Shown here: positions 36,892 to 45,816 of the stretch, one piece after another
Numbering within the stretch: position 1 is the first letter of the stretch
How the letters are laid out: each line of letters opens with the position of its first letter
Source of the DNA: Maribacter sp. ACAM166
GTDB lineage: Bacteria; Bacteroidota; Bacteroidia; Flavobacteriales; Flavobacteriaceae
Assembly: GCF_005771495.1 (NCBI RefSeq)
Contig: NZ_VAUW01000007.1
Coordinates: 1 to 64,000 of the forward strand
Reading direction: 5' to 3'
Length of the DNA: 64,000 nt
Notes under the pieces: model-generated
The model's database searches: none
Seen by the model: the letters and a program-made list of their open reading frames with translations, nothing else
Told to the model about the DNA's origin: nothing
Program-made: the position numbers and the translations under genes

Positions 36892-39800
36892 ATGCGGGTT
36901 TTTTCAGCTATAGTACTACTATCTTTAACTATCAGTATTATTTCTTGTGACAACAAGAATAATACCCTCTTCCAACTTGTACCAGCCTCTGAATCAGGAA
37001 TCGAATTCAACAATAAAATCATTGAAACCGACAGTTTTAATATACTCACTAGTGAATACATTTTTAATGGAGGTGGTGTTGCTGTTGGTGACTTCAACAA
37101 TGATGGTAAACCCGATCTTTTTTTTAGCGGTAACCAAGTACCCAACAAACTATATCTAAATCTAGGTGATTTTAAATTTAAAGATATTTCTAAAGAGTCT
37201 GGCATTGAGGCTTTGAATAAATGGAATACAGGAATCGCCTTAGCAGATATTAATAACGATGGCTATTTAGATATATATGTTTGCTCCGCTATGCTGACAA
37301 AAGATGATGAGAAAGAAAATATACTCTTTATAAACCAAGGATTGGATGATAACCAAATACCTCAGTTCAAAAATAGGGCTAAAGAATACGGCATTGAAGA
37401 ACCAGGCAATAGCATGGGCGCAACCTTTTTTGATTATGATAAAGATGGCCTTTTAGATTTATATGTTTTGAATAATGTTGATATACATGTCCTCCCTGCA
37501 AATTATAGAACAAAAATTACCGACGGATCGGCGCTAAGTAACGATAGATTATATCGAAATAATGGCGACGGAACATTTAAAGATGTAACGGTAGATGCAG
37601 GTATTACGATAGAAGGTTACGGCTTAGGCCTAGCAATTTCAGATTTAAATTATGATGGTTGGCCTGATATATACGTCAGCAACGATTATTTGACCAATGA
37701 CATTCTATATATCAATAATCAGAACGGAACATTTAAAAATCAAATCAAAGAAAACATAAAGCATCAAAGTAAGTTTTCTATGGGAAATGATATTTCCGAC
37801 TTTAATAATGATGGGTTTCTAGATATTATAACCTTAGACATGCTAGGCGCAACGAATCAAAGGTTAAAAACCACCTTGTCAGGGCACAAGTATACAGAAT
37901 ACATACTTAATGAAAGATATGATTATGAGTACCAGTATACTAGAAATATGCTTCAAAAAGGGAATGGTAATGGCGTTCCCTATAGTGAGATTGGATTAAT
38001 GGCTGGAGTTGCAAAAACAGATTGGAGTTGGTCGCCTCTGTTTGCTGACATGGATAATGATGGCTACAAAGATGTGCTTATAACCAATGGATTTCCAAGG
38101 GATATCACAGATTTAGATTTCGGAGATTTCAAATTTAATGTCAGTCGATATTTAAGCCCGGCGCAGATTTTAGATTCAATTCCCAAAATAAAAATACCGA
38201 ATTACGCATTTAAGAATAATCGGAATAACACATTTACAGATGCTAGTACATCTTGGGGCATTGGTATACCTTCTTTTTCTAATGGTGCTGCCTTTGCCGA
38301 TTTAGATAATGATGGTGATCTAGATTATATCGTAAATAACATAAATGATGAAGCCCTTATTTTTCGAAACACAATTGATAAACAAAAAGAGACTAATCAT
38401 AACTATTTGAACATCGACTTAATTGGATCTGCAACAAAATCAGTAGCCGTCGGAGCCAAGGTGGTAATTCGATTTGCAGATAGTACTTTTCAATTTCAAG
38501 AGCATCATACTTACAGAGGGTATATGTCAACTGTTCAAGATATTATTCATTTTGGTTTAGGTAATAAAACCCAAGCAAGTTCAGTAGAGATTCTTTGGCC
38601 CGATGGTAAGTACCAAAAACTAACAAATATTCAAAGCAATCAAAAAATCACCCTTGAACATTCTAATGCGTCGAATATCGCTTTTCAAGAGCTCATTTTC
38701 CCGTTAGCGCCAAAGAATAACATCCCTATTTTTAAGGAAGTATCTAGAACTATTGGAGTTGCACATCTACATCAAGAAAAGGATATAGTTGATTATAACG
38801 TACAACGAATTCTACCTCATAAATTTACCCAAAATGGTCCATGTATGGCTGTAGCGGACATGAATGGTGATGGAACAGAAGATTTTATCGTTGGTAGTTC
38901 TGCCGGTTTTTCACCACAATTATTTTTTCAGGATAAAACAGGGAATTTTATTCAGAAACCTCTATTCGACGATGAAGAAAACATACAGTATGAAGAAGAA
39001 GGCATTGCATTTTTCGATGTAGAGAATGATGGTGATTTAGATATGTATCTAGTTTCAGGAAGTAATGAATTTAAAGCAGAAAGCATACAATATACAGACA
39101 GGCTACTTATGAATGATGGTCATGGCAATTACACTATTGCGAAAGACCGATTACCGGCTATCAATGCAAGTGGATCTGTTGTAGTCACAGCCGACTATGA
39201 TCATGATGGTTATGAAGACTTATTTATTGGAGGTCGAACTCCTTATTCCCAATATCCAAAACCAGAAAAAAGCTATTTACTAAAAAATGACAAAGGATTT
39301 TTAAAAGATGTAACTGACACAGTTGCTCCAGAATTACGAAATTTAGGAATGTTAACCGATGCAGTGTGGGCAGATATTGATTCAGATGGTAATGATGATC
39401 TGGTAATCACAGGTGAATTAATGCCCATAACTATTTTAAAAAACAACGTAACCAGTTTTAAAAAATTAGACAATACAGGGGTTGAAAATCTGTTAGGTTG
39501 GTGGGAAAGCATTGTTAAAACAGATATAGATAATGATGGTGATATAGATTTTATAGTAGGTAATTTAGGTGCTAACAATATATATCAACCTTCTTCAGAA
39601 AGACCCGTAACGGTAATAGCTAAAGATTTTGATTATAACGGCACCATCGATCCCGTGATGTTTGCGTATTATAAGGCTAGTTTTGAAAACCCAATATATA
39701 AGTCTTTTCCTGTAAATTTCTGGGGTGACTTAAATGGTCAAAGCCCTCTATTTAGGGCAAAATACAACTCATTTAAATCATATTCTAAAGCAACCATTTC

Positions 39801-40233
39801 TAATCTATTTAGTGAAGCAGAACTGCAAGGATCTACTACATTAATTGGTAATTATGACAAAAGTAGTGTCTTAGAAAACCTTGGAAATGGTACTTTTAAG
39901 CATAATCCTCTACCCATGGAAGCTCAAATTGCTCCTATTAATGGGATGATTACCCTTGATTACAATAGTGATCAAAACAGTGATATTTTAATGGTTGGCA
40001 ACAACTTTGGTAATGAAATTTTTATTGGCAGATATGATGCCTTTAACGGTGGGCTATTAAAAAATGACACGAATGGAAATTTCAAATTTATTTCACCACA
40101 AGAGAGTGGTTTTATAGTTACTGGGGATGCTAAAAACATAAAAACTATCACTAGTAATTTAGAAAATAGGCCGTATTACATTGTATCCCAAAACAGGGAT
40201 TCTATCAGAATATTTCAAAAAAATAATAGGTAA
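36892..40233 (+). CDS. FG-GAP/VCBS-repeat lipoprotein with ASPIC/UnbV domain (VCBS2)
   Basis: 1113-residue paralogue of VCBS1 with the same order of parts. The lipoprotein signal ends IISC (C19). First FG-GAP/VCBS region about 40-500 (DFNNDGKPDLFFSGNQVPN, DYDKDGLLDLYVLNN, DLNYDGWPDIYVSNDY). ASPIC/UnbV domain about 503-580 (HTYRGYMSTVQDIIHFGLG, ILWPDG). Second blade region about 600-1110 (DMNGDGTEDFIVGSS, DVENDGDLDMYLVSG, DIDNDGDIDFIVGNLGANN). The conserved block DWSWSPLFADMDNDG to DFGDF lies near 377-414. Many Asp-x-Asp-x-Asp-Gly loops imply calcium binding. Likely arose by duplication with VCBS1 and then diverged. Function unknown; surface exposure and partnership with SusCD are inferred from neighbours. 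Confidence 0.88.
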   Translation: MRVFSAIVLLSLTISIISCDNKNNTLFQLVPASESGIEFNNKIIETDSFNILTSEYIFNGGGVAVGDFNNDGKPDLFFSGNQVPNKLYLNLGDFKFKDISKESGIEALNKWNTGIALADINNDGYLDIYVCSAMLTKDDEKENILFINQGLDDNQIPQFKNRAKEYGIEEPGNSMGATFFDYDKDGLLDLYVLNNVDIHVLPANYRTKITDGSALSNDRLYRNNGDGTFKDVTVDAGITIEGYGLGLAISDLNYDGWPDIYVSNDYLTNDILYINNQNGTFKNQIKENIKHQSKFSMGNDISDFNNDGFLDIITLDMLGATNQRLKTTLSGHKYTEYILNERYDYEYQYTRNMLQKGNGNGVPYSEIGLMAGVAKTDWSWSPLFADMDNDGYKDVLITNGFPRDITDLDFGDFKFNVSRYLSPAQILDSIPKIKIPNYAFKNNRNNTFTDASTSWGIGIPSFSNGAAFADLDNDGDLDYIVNNINDEALIFRNTIDKQKETNHNYLNIDLIGSATKSVAVGAKVVIRFADSTFQFQEHHTYRGYMSTVQDIIHFGLGNKTQASSVEILWPDGKYQKLTNIQSNQKITLEHSNASNIAFQELIFPLAPKNNIPIFKEVSRTIGVAHLHQEKDIVDYNVQRILPHKFTQNGPCMAVADMNGDGTEDFIVGSSAGFSPQLFFQDKTGNFIQKPLFDDEENIQYEEEGIAFFDVENDGDLDMYLVSGSNEFKAESIQYTDRLLMNDGHGNYTIAKDRLPAINASGSVVVTADYDHDGYEDLFIGGRTPYSQYPKPEKSYLLKNDKGFLKDVTDTVAPELRNLGMLTDAVWADIDSDGNDDLVITGELMPITILKNNVTSFKKLDNTGVENLLGWWESIVKTDIDNDGDIDFIVGNLGANNIYQPSSERPVTVIAKDFDYNGTIDPVMFAYYKASFENPIYKSFPVNFWGDLNGQSPLFRAKYNSFKSYSKATISNLFSEAELQGSTTLIGNYDKSSVLENLGNGTFKHNPLPMEAQIAPINGMITLDYNSDQNSDILMVGNNFGNEIFIGRYDAFNGGLLKNDTNGNFKFISPQESGFIVTGDAKNIKTITSNLENRPYYIVSQNRDSIRIFQKNNR

Positions 40234-40651
40234 TATCTAAAAGCATCGTCGTAGCAATAATTACTACATTCTATGGTGTAGAGTTTAAACTTTAAATCTT
40301 TCGTAGTCATTGCCAAAATGGGAATGACTGCGGAACTTGCTGAAGTTCATCTATTCCATTTTTAATGGTACTATTTATTTCAAAGTACGTATAACATTCG
40401 TTAAAATAATTGTAAAGAATCGATTTCAATGGATGTACACAACAATCAACGCAAATACATCACATCGAATAGACCCTTATTTCTCAGTAAACAACATCAG
40501 TTCAATGAGTTGATGATAATTGCTAATTAACATTACGAAAATAAATCACGAAATATTTAGCATGTAAGACAAATATTAACTAATATTAACACTTATTCAT
40601 TTTCAACTCAAAAATGAAAAATTTAATTATTTAACTAAACAACAACTTATT
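40234..40651. other. Long intergenic leader upstream of susC2
   Basis: 418 bp without a supported gene. The first third holds a cluster of stem-loops (separate entry). The remainder is AT-rich, without a full TTG/TAnnTTTG pair. The last 15 bp before the start (AACTAAACAACAAC) match the corresponding spot before susC1. Confidence 0.45.
40264..40368. repeat. Cluster of four stem-loops (REP-like element or structured RNA)
   Basis: In order: CTACA/TGTAG (40264-40281); a 13-bp stem with one mismatch and one wobble, core AGTCATTGCC / GGGAATGACT with loop AAAAT (40302-40332); GAACTT-GCTG-AAGTTC (40333-40348); and CCATT-TTT-AATGG (40356-40368). The GTCATT...GGGAATGAC core recalls repetitive extragenic palindromes, but no second copy was seen in this window. 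Without a T-run it is not a normal terminator. Strand is undecided. Confidence 0.45.
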
Positions 40652-43600
40652 ATGAATCAAAAACTAGATTACAAATCGGTAAAATCCAAAGGAAGATTAT
40701 CTTTCCTTAGTACTGGGTTTTTATTGATTTTAGCTTGTATTTGCACCCAAAGCATGGTAGCAAATGAAAAATTAAATGCTTTAACAGATGTTAAACTAAC
40801 TATCGTTCAGACAACCGTTACAGGAATGGTTTCAGATGAAATGGGCCCATTACCTGGAGCTAGTGTTCTAGTGAAAGGTACGACTAACGGTACCCAAACG
40901 GATTTTGATGGTAATTTCACTATCGATGCGCCAAGTGATGCTACCTTAGTTGTTAGCTACATTGGTTACAAATCGATGGAAGTTGCTATTAACAATCAAA
41001 CCTCCATTAATGTAACACTGCAAGAAGATGCCAGTAGATTGGACGAAGTAGTGGTTACCGGTTATGGTTCACAGCTCAAAAAAGATTTGACAGGTGCAGT
41101 ATCAGTTGTAGATGTAGATGAGCTTTTGGCGACTCCTGCAACAACATTTGCGCAACAATTACAAGGTAGGGCAGCAGGTGTCAGTATTATTAACGATGCA
41201 CGTCCAGGTGGGGAAGCTACCGTACGTATTCGTGGTTTTGGTACCGTAGGAAACAATGACCCTCTTTATATTATTGATGGTGTACCAACCCAAGCTCAAG
41301 CAAATTTAAATCCAAATGACATAGAGTCTATGCAGATTCTTAAAGATGCTTCTGCTGCTTCTATTTATGGATCTAGGGCTGGTAACGGTGTAATTATCAT
41401 TACCACTAAAAAAGGTAAAATGGGCGCCCCAAAAATTACGTATGATACGTATTATGGTACGCAGACTGCAGACAATGATGTTGAGGCATTAAATTCGAGA
41501 GAATTAGGGCAATATTTATATTTAGCTGACCTTTATGCTGGTAAAACACCAGGTCACGGTCAATATACCTTTGGCGCTAATGGAGAGGTAACTATACCTG
41601 ATTTTGTTTTCCCAAGTGGAGCAAATCAAGGAGATACAGGTACAGACCCAAGCCTTTATGCTTTAGAAGAAGGCAATATTTATGCCATTACAAGATCAGC
41701 AGATACTGATTGGTGGAAAGAGGTAACTCGTTCAGCTCCTATTCAAAGTCACAACATTACTGCATCTGGTGCTACTGATAAAGCCAGATATGCTTTTTCT
41801 TTAGGCTATTTTTCTGCTGACTATATTACAAAGTTCACCAGTTATGATAGAATTTCTATGCGTGCCAATACGGAGTTTAAAGGATTAAACGACAAGCTAA
41901 CAATTGGCGAAAATTTTACAGCGTCTTTTGATAATCAAAAAGGGAGATTTGCTAATGATGAAGAGCAAAACGTAGTCTCCGCAGGTTACAAACACCATCC
42001 TTTATTACCTATCTATGACATAACTGGAAATTTTGCCGGTAGTAGAGGTGCCAACTTAGGAAACAACTTTAACCCATTTGCGAGTTTATCAAGAGATCAA
42101 GATGATAGAACGTTCCGTTTGAGACTTTTGGGTAATGTGTATGCAGATTATGAAATAATTGAAGGTTTAACTGCTAGGTCAAGCTTTGGTGTTGATGTTC
42201 GTGCACAGAGACAAAGAGATTTAAGCCGTCCTCAACCAGAATATGTAGAAGGAAACTTTATCAATAGTTCAACTGCAAGAGAAGAATATGAGTACCAATG
42301 GACATGGACCAATACATTAAATTATGCTAAAACATATAATGAGGTTCATAATTTTTCTGCCTATGTAGGGGTTGAATCCATTCAACAATTTGAAGAACGT
42401 TTTGGTGCTAGTCGTCAGCGTTTTGCATTTAACACTCCAAATATTTTAAGTTATCTAGATTTAGGTAACGCTACGACAGCAGGTAATTATGGTTTTGTAA
42501 ACCAAGATTATACACTTTGGTCACAATTCGGTAAAATAGATTATAACTATGACGGAAAATACCTTGCTGGGGTTACACTACGTAACGATTCCTCTTCAAG
42601 ATTTCAATCAGCTGCCCGTAGTGCGTTATTTCCTGCATTCAGTTTAGGATGGAGAATGTCTGATGAGAATTTCTTAAAAGATGTTTCTTGGATTAATGAC
42701 CTGAAAATAAGATACGGATGGGGAACAACTGGTAATCAACAGATAGGTGATTACAATGCATTTACAACCTTCCGTTCAGATATTGGTACAGGTGGTTACC
42801 CGATTGATGGTAATACCGGTTCACCTACAATTGGTTTTTCTACCGCATCTTTTGGTAACGCTAATGCAAAGTGGGAAACAACCACATCGAACAACTTTGG
42901 TTTAGATGTAGTCATGTTTGATAACAAAGTTAATTTCAATCTAGACGTATGGGATCGTGTTACTACAGACATGTTATTTCAAGTTCCTGTTACCTATACT
43001 GCAGGTCAGGCAGACGCACCACGATTTAATGTGGGTGGTGTAACGAATAAGGGTATTGATCTTAATTTAGGTTTCAGTGATAAAAAAGGTGATTTTGGAT
43101 ATAGCGTTAATGCTAATCTATCACAGTATACCAACAACGTCGATAAATTGAGCGAAAGTGCAGACACCAGATTTTTTGGTGGATCAAGAAGGGTACCAGC
43201 CTTAACGGTTACTCAGGCAGGATCTCCACTATCTTCGTTTTATGGATTCAAAACGGTAGGTATTTTCAATTCGCAAGCTGAAGCAGATGCATGGCCAACC
43301 TATGGTGATTACAATGCTCCAGGTAAATTGAAAGTTGCAGATATTAATGGTGACGGTGTCATCAATGATGATGATCGTACCGTTATTGGTAGTCCTCACC
43401 CAGATTTTACCTATGGTATCAATCTTGATTTCTCGTACAAGAATTTAGCACTTAACATCTTTGGAAATGGTTCTCAAGGTAATGACATCTATAACTATGT
43501 CCGTTATTTTGCAGATTTCAACACCTTTCAAGGTAACAGATCTAAACGTGCTTTATATGACGCATGGCAACCTACTAACCCAACAGCTGCACCAAGTGCT

Positions 43601-43936
43601 TGGATAGCTGCTAACCCGAACGCAACAGTTCCAATTATGGATGCGAACGACCAAATTAGTAGTAGACCATCATCGTATTTTATTGAAGACGGTAGTTTCT
43701 TTAGACTTAAAAATGTACAATTAACGTATAGCTTTCCTGAAGAATTGCTTTCTTCTATTGGTGGCATTTCTAGAGCATCTATATATGTTCAAGGCCAAAA
43801 CTTGGCTACGTTTACCAAATACACAGGTTTAAATCCTGAAGTTCAAACAGGAAACAATACAAACCTTGGATATGATGGTGGATTCTTACCAGTTTCTAGA
43901 ACCTTCTTAATGGGTCTTAACATTACATTAAACTAA
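40652..43936 (+). CDS. SusC/RagA-family TonB-linked outer-membrane transporter (SusC2)
   Basis: 1094-residue TonB-dependent importer paired with the SusD gene downstream. The leader (MNQKLDYKSVKSKGRLSF, then a hydrophobic core to about residue 37) is nearly the same as in SusC1. The regulatory-like beta-sandwich is at 54-127, DEVVVTGYG at 131-139, the plug at about 140-255 (LQGRAAGV, VRIRGFGTVGNNDPLYIIDG, LKDASAASIYGSRAGNGVI), then the barrel to the C-terminus. A calcium-loop-like DINGDGVINDDDRT lies near residue 897. The barrel halves differ clearly from SusC1, so the ligand may differ too. No STN domain. Substrate unknown. Confidence 0.93.
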   Translation: MNQKLDYKSVKSKGRLSFLSTGFLLILACICTQSMVANEKLNALTDVKLTIVQTTVTGMVSDEMGPLPGASVLVKGTTNGTQTDFDGNFTIDAPSDATLVVSYIGYKSMEVAINNQTSINVTLQEDASRLDEVVVTGYGSQLKKDLTGAVSVVDVDELLATPATTFAQQLQGRAAGVSIINDARPGGEATVRIRGFGTVGNNDPLYIIDGVPTQAQANLNPNDIESMQILKDASAASIYGSRAGNGVIIITTKKGKMGAPKITYDTYYGTQTADNDVEALNSRELGQYLYLADLYAGKTPGHGQYTFGANGEVTIPDFVFPSGANQGDTGTDPSLYALEEGNIYAITRSADTDWWKEVTRSAPIQSHNITASGATDKARYAFSLGYFSADYITKFTSYDRISMRANTEFKGLNDKLTIGENFTASFDNQKGRFANDEEQNVVSAGYKHHPLLPIYDITGNFAGSRGANLGNNFNPFASLSRDQDDRTFRLRLLGNVYADYEIIEGLTARSSFGVDVRAQRQRDLSRPQPEYVEGNFINSSTAREEYEYQWTWTNTLNYAKTYNEVHNFSAYVGVESIQQFEERFGASRQRFAFNTPNILSYLDLGNATTAGNYGFVNQDYTLWSQFGKIDYNYDGKYLAGVTLRNDSSSRFQSAARSALFPAFSLGWRMSDENFLKDVSWINDLKIRYGWGTTGNQQIGDYNAFTTFRSDIGTGGYPIDGNTGSPTIGFSTASFGNANAKWETTTSNNFGLDVVMFDNKVNFNLDVWDRVTTDMLFQVPVTYTAGQADAPRFNVGGVTNKGIDLNLGFSDKKGDFGYSVNANLSQYTNNVDKLSESADTRFFGGSRRVPALTVTQAGSPLSSFYGFKTVGIFNSQAEADAWPTYGDYNAPGKLKVADINGDGVINDDDRTVIGSPHPDFTYGINLDFSYKNLALNIFGNGSQGNDIYNYVRYFADFNTFQGNRSKRALYDAWQPTNPTAAPSAWIAANPNATVPIMDANDQISSRPSSYFIEDGSFFRLKNVQLTYSFPEELLSSIGGISRASIYVQGQNLATFTKYTGLNPEVQTGNNTNLGYDGGFLPVSRTFLMGLNITLN

Positions 43937-43959
43937 TTTAAATGCAAAAAATATATATC

Positions 43960-45714
43960 ATGAAAAAGAGGAATTTAATTTTCACAGCCTGTCTCACCGC
44001 ACTGGTGTTTATAACCGGGTGTAGTGATGAATATTTAACACGTGAACCTCAAGGCAGTTTTAGCGAAGGGGATGTAAAAACTGCAGATGGGGTTGAAGGA
44101 CTTCTTATTGGGGCCTATACCATGGTGCCTGGCGGTGGTCTAACAGGCCAGACTTGGCACAATGACATCCATAGCTGGGTATTTAACATTGCTTCCGATG
44201 ATGCCTTAAAAGGTACCGATGCAGGTGATCAACCAGAACAATCTTTTATTGAAGGGTACGATTTTCAATCGTTCAACATTCATATCAGAGATAAATGGAG
44301 AGGTCTATACAAAGGTGTAGCAGCAACCAATCTGGTTTTGACTACGCTAACAGATGTAGAGGATATTAGTGAAGAAAGAAGAGCACAGATTACTGCAGAG
44401 GCACGATTCTTAAGAGGTCTTTTTCATATGGAAGCTAGAAAAATGTGGAGAATGCCCACGTATATAAGCGATGAGAATTATGCCCTTAATGATTTAGAGA
44501 GCACAAAAATCCCTAACGATAGGGAAATTTGGCCGTTAATTGAGGCTGATTTAGAAGCAGCAGCAGCTGTTTTACCCGCAGCACAAGGCGATGTAGGTAG
44601 ACCAACAAGTTGGGCTGCCAAGGCTTTTTTAGGTAAAGCAAAAATATATCAAGGCTTTGATACCAATGGAAGTCCTAATCTTGCCAAGATGGGTGAGGCT
44701 AAGGTCATATTAGATGATATTGTTAATAATGGGCCATTTCAGTTAATGGATAAATTTGAAGACAATTTCAAAGTAGCTACTCGTAACAATACGGAATCTA
44801 TTTTTGAAGTTCAATACGCTATAAGCAGTGCATCTGGTGATGCTTCTAATAGAGGTATTGGTTTGGCGCACCCTTACACAGACCCTTGGGGATGTTGTGG
44901 GTTCTACCAAGCTTCACAGAATTTGGTTAATGCGTATAAGACTGAAGATGGATTACCTATGTTAGACACGTTCAATGATACTAACGTTTCATCTGAAACA
45001 GATGAAACCACTACCTTGTCTACGTACACAGGTACATTGGATCCAAGATTAGACCATTCAGTTGGTCGTCCAGGTATTTTATATAAAGGGTTTAAGATTT
45101 ATCAAACTGATTTTGTACGTGACCTTTCTTATGCTGGGCCATACTTCTCTATGAAACATGTTGCTGAACCAGAAGCTTTTGGTCAAGGTGGCTGGGGTAA
45201 CCTTTCTGCCAATAACTACAGAATCATGAGATTAGACATGATTTACTTATGGTTAGCTGAAGCAGAAGTTGAATTGGGTGATTTAGAAAGAGCCAAAACA
45301 TTGGTGAACCTTGTACGAGCAAGAGCTGCAAATCCTGATGGGTTTGTTCCAAGAGCTACACAAGGTGAAGATCGTAATGACTTTACTATTGAAGCGGGCA
45401 CACCTGCAGCAAATTATGATATCAACACGTATGAAGATGCTTGGACAGATCCTGTAACAGCTAGAAAAGCAGTACGTTTTGAAACACGTCTTGAATTTGC
45501 TTTAGAAGGTCATCGATTCTTTGATTTACAGCGTTGGGGTATCGCTGCAGAAGTACTTAATGCATATATCGCTAGTGAATCACAGCAAAGAATTTATTTA
45601 CAAGGTAGATCTTTTGTAGAAGGGAAAAATGAATTCTTCCCTATTCCAATTGAGGCGATTGATAGATCTTCAATCGAAGGTCAGCCAACATTGACACAAG
45701 ATCCGGCTTACTAG
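43960..45714 (+). CDS. SusD/RagB-family outer-membrane lipoprotein (SusD2)
   Basis: 584 residues from the ATG at 43960. The earlier ATG at 43942 would put six residues before the lipoprotein signal, and the shorter form has a standard one ending TGC (C21) followed by acidic SDEY. SusD features: LYKGVAATNLVL, EARFLRGLFHMEARKMW, SWAAKAFLGKAKIYQ, the CCGF motif near 310 shared with SusD1, MIYLWLAEAEVELG, RFETRLEFALEGHRFFDLQRWG and FFPIPIEAID. It starts 23 bp after susC2, so the pair is one unit ended by the following hairpin. Predicted surface lid for SusC2. Confidence 0.93.
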   Translation: MKKRNLIFTACLTALVFITGCSDEYLTREPQGSFSEGDVKTADGVEGLLIGAYTMVPGGGLTGQTWHNDIHSWVFNIASDDALKGTDAGDQPEQSFIEGYDFQSFNIHIRDKWRGLYKGVAATNLVLTTLTDVEDISEERRAQITAEARFLRGLFHMEARKMWRMPTYISDENYALNDLESTKIPNDREIWPLIEADLEAAAAVLPAAQGDVGRPTSWAAKAFLGKAKIYQGFDTNGSPNLAKMGEAKVILDDIVNNGPFQLMDKFEDNFKVATRNNTESIFEVQYAISSASGDASNRGIGLAHPYTDPWGCCGFYQASQNLVNAYKTEDGLPMLDTFNDTNVSSETDETTTLSTYTGTLDPRLDHSVGRPGILYKGFKIYQTDFVRDLSYAGPYFSMKHVAEPEAFGQGGWGNLSANNYRIMRLDMIYLWLAEAEVELGDLERAKTLVNLVRARAANPDGFVPRATQGEDRNDFTIEAGTPAANYDINTYEDAWTDPVTARKAVRFETRLEFALEGHRFFDLQRWGIAAEVLNAYIASESQQRIYLQGRSFVEGKNEFFPIPIEAIDRSSIEGQPTLTQDPAY

Positions 45715-45748
45715 AATTTAAAGAGTACTATTAAAGTATTGTTGTTTG

Positions 45749-45786
45749 AAGGGTGGTTAAAATTTTATTTTAGCCACCCTTTTTTA
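45749..45786 (+). terminator. Rho-independent terminator after susD2
   Basis: Stem AAGGGTGG (45749-45756) / CCACCCTT (45774-45781), extended by three pairs including one wobble, followed by TTTTTT. It ends the plus-strand locus and faces the convergent cytochrome gene. Confidence 0.88.
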
Positions 45787-45816
45787 TTGGGAATATTCAT
45801 GAAAGTACAATCAACA

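Noticed and set aside
27652-45714. A classical polysaccharide utilisation locus
   Set aside because: No carbohydrate-active enzyme, sulfatase, hybrid two-component system or sigma/anti-sigma pair lies in or next to it, so a PUL label would overstate the evidence.
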